From positions 1 to 11,724 of the forward strand of contig RXOD01005982.1 in assembly GCA_005223375.1 (NCBI GenBank): 11,724 nucleotides of DNA, given 5' to 3'. Position numbers and translations under genes: made by a program. This document shows, piece after piece, positions 8,880 through 11,724 of the stretch. The notes under the pieces are model-generated. The model had not been told where the DNA came from and searched no databases. It worked only from the letters and a program-made list of their open reading frames with translations. The DNA is from Amoebophrya sp. AT5.2 (Eukaryota > Sar > Dinophyceae > Syndiniales > Amoebophryaceae). Within the stretch, counting starts at the first letter, position 1, and each line of letters opens with the position of its first letter.

Positions 8880-9625
8880 CTGCTTCTACTCGTCCGGGAT
8901 CTCGGCCACCAGGACAGAGCTTTACGACCAGTCCTCCGGAAGCGCACAAGAGTACTCGGCCCGTCGTCCAAATGCCATGCGCCGGTCGTGGGGAGAAAGT
9001 AAAAAGTATAGATATCAAATTTGACGCACTTCGTTCTCGTGCGATTGTTGAAGGTTACGCGGTCTCACGCGCCAGATTATTTCTACGGAGGTTCTCTCGT
9101 CTCGCTCCCCCGCCACCATTTCAGCTTAGCGCTCGTCATCCGTCTGTGCCTCCAGCAAATACCTGCTTCTTTCTCGTCCACCTCTGAGAGCGAACCATAT
9201 TTTTGGTTCCAACACGCATCTGCCATCGTCCGTGCCTCATCTGCATCGTTCTGCAAAAGGAGTGTCGACAACGACATCAGTTTGCATTTGCTCGCCGCGT
9301 ACTGAGAAACAGCACAGCCGATGGATATGTAGAAGCAGAATCTTCATGTGTAGAAGCAGCAGAAAAGATGCAGAAGTGGGTGTACTAGCAGGGGCTGTCC
9401 CAACATCAAGTCGAATTTGTTGTCCAGCCATATTTGCGAAGTCCTGTATGTCTATGCGTATGCCGGCACTTCCCGTTCCAGCTCGACGACCCTGTTCATC
9501 ATCTTCCTCGTACTACAACAACGCATGTCGCTTCTGGGGCCGCAATACCCCTGATGTCGTCTTTAGGTGTATTTTAAAACCTTTTTGTTCTTTTTATCGC
9601 TCATTCCTTCGCCGCGGTGTAGTTG
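8880..9625. other. Spacer between genes E and C, no convincing gene
   Basis: About 745 nt contain the 3' flank of gene E and the upstream region of gene C. On the minus strand CTCCTTTTGCAG ending at 9251 followed by an open stretch (starting NDADEARTMADACWNQKYGS) could be an internal exon ending at a GTATTTG donor, perhaps an upstream exon of gene C. I found no partner exon that fits. Two 11-bp direct repeats TGTAGAAGCAG lie at 9328-9338 and 9349-9359. Confidence 0.4.
9328..9359. repeat. Short direct repeat TGTAGAAGCAG
   Basis: Identical 11-mers lie at 9328-9338 and 9349-9359, 21 nt apart. The related word GTAGAAGCAGA appears on the opposite strand at 8879-8889, overlapping the gene C start. 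These are short and may be chance. Confidence 0.45.
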
Positions 9626-10788
9626 CTAGTTGATGTCTCGCCTCGACCCAGACCCCTGACCTCGGCGCCCGGCAACCAGCTCTGGCTCCAGCCCGAAGTA
9701 CTGGTCCCAGTAGGGCGTGCCGAAAAAGAGCACCAGCGGCGCGGTGAAGAAGTAAAAGAGCGGGTGGAAGTTACTGCCCACGACGAGCAGAAACCCGAGG
9801 CTGCCGGCGGTCGTGGAGAACACGCAGAGCACGTCGAACACGCCCATGGCGCTGTGCGCGAGGAAGCCGGTGAAATACCCGAACCCCAGCCCCAGGAACA
9901 ACCGCAGCGGGTGGCTGCTCGTTTCCCTACCCACCAAAAGCGACACAAGCGTGGAGGCAGCCTGGTTCGCACCGCCGACCTCGGCGAAAGGAGCCTGTCG
10001 TGACAGAAGATTTCACTTATGGGAAGATGCGAGACATTGGATGCAGCTATGCTAGAGCGCTTTCTCCGAAGATTTTTGCCATTGCCAGCGAAATACAGGA
10101 TCATTCGTTATTTGTACTGTTTCGCGAATCATTCGATCCGACGAGTCCGACATCTACGAGTCCGTCGTGGAAAAAAAATCCCAGACAGCGCAACAAGTAC
10201 CGCTTCTCTGGGTGGCGCCGGGACGGCTTTCCGGTGCACCTCGAGGTCGGCGGGCTTTTTTCTCTTCGTGGGCTGAATGCCATACTCGTTGGAGTTGGTG
10301 TTAGAGGAGGACGTCGACGCCGAAGAACTAAACTCGCGCGGCACGAGCCGCGGCGCCATGCCCGGCACCCGGACCTGCGAGCGGAGCTTCTGACATGTTG
10401 CGGAACTACAAGTGTCCACGCCTCGGGCGAGCGCCAGTCCTGCTCGCACCTGTGCTGACAACAACTGCTGTCCGCCAGCTGCAATGGAAACAACTGTCCG
10501 ATGGCCTCGATTGCCTGCGGAGGACGAGGCTCCTCGTGTGCGCGACGCGAAGGATCTTCTGAAAGGATCTATCTGAAAGGATCGGTGCTTGGAAAAGATC
10601 AGCTGCGTCGCCGAGGGGGGCACAGGAACGCTGCCGCCGGGGGTCGCCGAGCAGGGCCCGGCTGGAGCTGCAGGGGGCGGAACCCAACCGAGAGGCTTAC
10701 TCACGGAGTTCCGCCATAGGGAGCCAGAGAGCGCGCCATTACCCGACTCGAGCTGAAAACGAGCTAACCACGCACGCGCCGCCGCCAT
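9626..10788 (-). CDS. Gene E: probable mitochondrial membrane protein, three exons (274 aa)
   Basis: Exons are 10788-10705, 10572-10201 and 9994-9626. Intron 1 (10573-10704, 132 nt) has a strong GTGAGT donor; intron 2 (9995-10200, 206 nt) runs GTACTT..GACAG; both are phase 0. The ATG lies in AAAATGG, a good context. The N-terminus (MAAARAWLARFQLES, then SIDPFRRSFASRTRGASSS) is rich in Arg, Ala and Ser and almost free of acidic residues, as in a mitochondrial presequence. After a Ser/Asn-rich linker and a basic stretch (PTKRKKPADLEVHRK), residues ~182-245 form two or three membrane helices, the first Gly-rich (FLGLGFGYFTGF). That pattern is faintly like FUN14-type mitochondrial proteins; I would not assign the family on it. 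The tail after PYWDQYFGLEPE is short and polar. The mitochondrial carrier gene F lies upstream. Confidence 0.78.
10552..10585. repeat. Tandem repeat duplicating the splice acceptor of gene E intron 1
   Basis: The plus strand carries GGATCTTCTGAAA (10552-10564), GGATCTATCTGAAA (10565-10578) and a partial GGATCGG. On the minus strand this gives two successive CCTTTCAG acceptors 14 nt apart. Only the upstream one (exon starting at 10572) joins exon 1 in the frame that leads to the membrane domain. Confidence 0.75.
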
Positions 10789-11131
10789 TTTCCTCCGGGC
10801 AATGGTGCTGCTGCTACTAGATGTACTAGTTGTAGAAGTCCTAGACCTGGACCTGGTACCTGTTCTTGCGACTCTATTCTTATTGCCTGTACGGAAGGTC
10901 GTGAAAAGAAATCGAATTGACTGCGAATCTTCGAACTGAGTGAAACGAGAGCCGCCCCTACATCAGACAGTGGGCACAGTGGTACGTGTACGAAGCACGC
11001 TCGTAAAACAAGTAGTGGAAGTGACTGTGACGGTGACCAGTGGCAGTGACCTAGTCACGTTCTAGTATAGTTGTACTTCCCATCGTCGATTGCATTTGCA
11101 ACATGCTGAAAAAGAAAATGAAGCAAATACA
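10789..11131. other. Spacer upstream of gene E, with short repeated words
   Basis: This separates gene F (minus, 3' side) from gene E (minus). Near the E start the plus strand has an ACCTGG repeat (10845-10863). At 11021-11038 GTGAC occurs three times at exactly 6-nt spacing, then again at 11046, where GTGACCTAGTCAC (11046-11058) forms a 5-bp palindrome. These are candidate binding sites in the E promoter. I see no gene. Confidence 0.45.
11021..11058. promoter_or_regulatory. GTGAC cluster with palindrome, possible binding sites
   Basis: GTGAC starts at 11021, 11027, 11033 and 11046, and its complement GTCAC at 11054. The last two form GTGAC-CTA-GTCAC. It lies about 235-270 nt upstream of the gene E start codon. 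Function is inferred only from spacing and symmetry. Confidence 0.3.
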
Positions 11132-11724
11132 CTAGGAGTGGGTGCTTCTTCGCAACACGAAAGCTCGTAGTTCGTCAGGGAGGAGGACGGATCCGATGAT
11201 CTTTTTCCTTTCGCCTTTGCTCGTCCCGCGCCCGCCACGGCCACTAGAACTAGATTGAAATTGACACGTACAGACTACAGATTCAGTTGAACGAAGAACA
11301 CTTTTTCGCTGTAGGCGTCTTTGCGCGCGTTCGACAACTTTGCACCATGGGTATTGCTGCGGACCACAGAGTTCTTTATTCCCCTCCGTGTGACCACCGA
11401 GTTCTTTATTCCCTTCCGTGGATAGTAGTGTCATGAATTGTCTGTAGAAGCTGATCGTCAGTGCGCTCGCGGGGGCAAGCCACAGGTTTCTCATCAGCAC
11501 CGCTTGCAGGTGTTGCTTCAACGGAACGTCGATCATCGAAAATCTTCGATTAAAAAACGCTGAAGTATCCATTTTTAAAACTCCGGCCTGGATTTTTGTC
11601 TTCCACACGTCCACGGGGTAGGTGGCCGTCGCTGCCACCCCGCCGGCGCACAGGCCGCAGGCCAGGTCTTTTTCGAAAGTAGACTTTTCTTGTTCCGACT
11701 TAGAGCCTGTGCGGAAATGGCCAG
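11132..11724 (-). CDS. Gene F: mitochondrial carrier family protein, C-terminal part (partial)
   Basis: The frame is open from the window edge (first full codon at 11722) to the stop at 11132. The segment LACGLCAGGVAATATYPVDV followed by WKTKIQ matches an odd-numbered carrier helix ending in the family signature Px[DE]xx[KR]x[KR]xQ. A following helix, LWLAPASALTISFYRQFM, matches the even-numbered helix that usually ends a carrier repeat. So this is one repeat, probably the third, of a six-helix solute carrier of the inner mitochondrial membrane; the substrate cannot be told. Carriers normally end soon after that helix, yet here about 110 more residues stay open, including a 10-residue tandem repeat and a Ser/Arg-rich tail. 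That tail may be a true extension, or intron or untranslated sequence. A TTTCCGCACAG at the window edge may be the acceptor of this exon. Confidence 0.8.
   Translation of the reverse strand, partial: GHFRTGSKSEQEKSTFEKDLACGLCAGGVAATATYPVDVWKTKIQAGVLKMDTSAFFNRRFSMIDVPLKQHLQAVLMRNLWLAPASALTISFYRQFMTLLSTEGNKELGGHTEGNKELCGPQQYPWCKVVERAQRRLQRKSVLRSTESVVCTCQFQSSSSGRGGRGTSKGERKKIIGSVLLPDELRAFVLRRSTHS
11362..11421. repeat. 30-nt tandem duplication in the gene F tail
   Basis: 11362-11391 and 11392-11421 are head-to-tail copies differing at about three positions. In the gene F frame they encode TEGNKELGGH and TEGNKELCGP, so the duplication preserves frame. It lies just past the last carrier helix. Confidence 0.85.

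Noticed and set aside
7926..9002. Plus-strand open frame of 358 codons
   Set aside because: It is antisense to both exons of gene C and reads through its intron. Gene C has a good donor, a strong acceptor and matching phase, so the plus frame is a shadow.
5640..10200. Introns 5640-5845 and 9995-10200 are both exactly 206 nt, suggesting one element family
   Set aside because: Side-by-side reading shows no sequence similarity beyond the splice sites, so the equal length is taken as coincidence.
1..11724. tRNA, rRNA, CRISPR, transposase, reverse transcriptase or spliced-leader gene
   Set aside because: I looked for tRNA arms, regular repeat-spacer arrays, transposase or polymerase motifs and spliced-leader-like words on both strands and found none that hold up.

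Overview
This window looks like nuclear DNA from a unicellular eukaryote. Open frames are split by short introns (about 66-255 nt), most with GT-AG ends, and coding sequence is moderately GC-rich against more AT-rich introns. There are no bacterial operon features. Lys/Met-Lys tails, close gene packing, one junction that fits GC-AG better than GT-AG, and introns with imperfect inverted repeats near their ends make an alveolate of the dinoflagellate lineage (for example a Syndiniales/Amoebophrya-like parasite) my best guess. That is inference, not identification.

Layout, left to right. Gene A (306-4384, minus) is a five-exon gene for an unrecognised protein of about 1,190 residues. A non-coding stretch (4385-5099) with a perfect 9-bp hairpin follows. 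Gene B (5100-6940, minus) has five exons and encodes an unrecognised protein of about 433 residues with a Met-Lys-Lys tail. Gene D (7393-7843, plus) has two exons and encodes a small basic protein of 115 residues. Gene C (7881-8879, minus) has two exons and encodes a Ser-rich protein of 293 residues; it converges on D with 37 nt between the stop codons. After a 745-nt stretch with no convincing gene comes gene E (9626-10788, minus), three exons, 274 residues, with a mitochondrial-presequence-like N-terminus and a Gly-rich multi-helix membrane domain. Gene F (11132-11724, minus, cut by the window edge) is the last repeat of a mitochondrial carrier protein.

Five of six genes are on the minus strand; only D is opposite, divergent from B and convergent with C. 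The only firm functional call is the carrier (F). E is probably also mitochondrial. A, B, C and D are orphans to me. I see no CRISPR array, IS element, tRNA, rRNA or defence-like cassette. The most unusual material is in the introns: a possible non-GT intron in A, a repeat family in A's introns, terminal inverted repeats in B's introns, and a duplicated splice acceptor in E.
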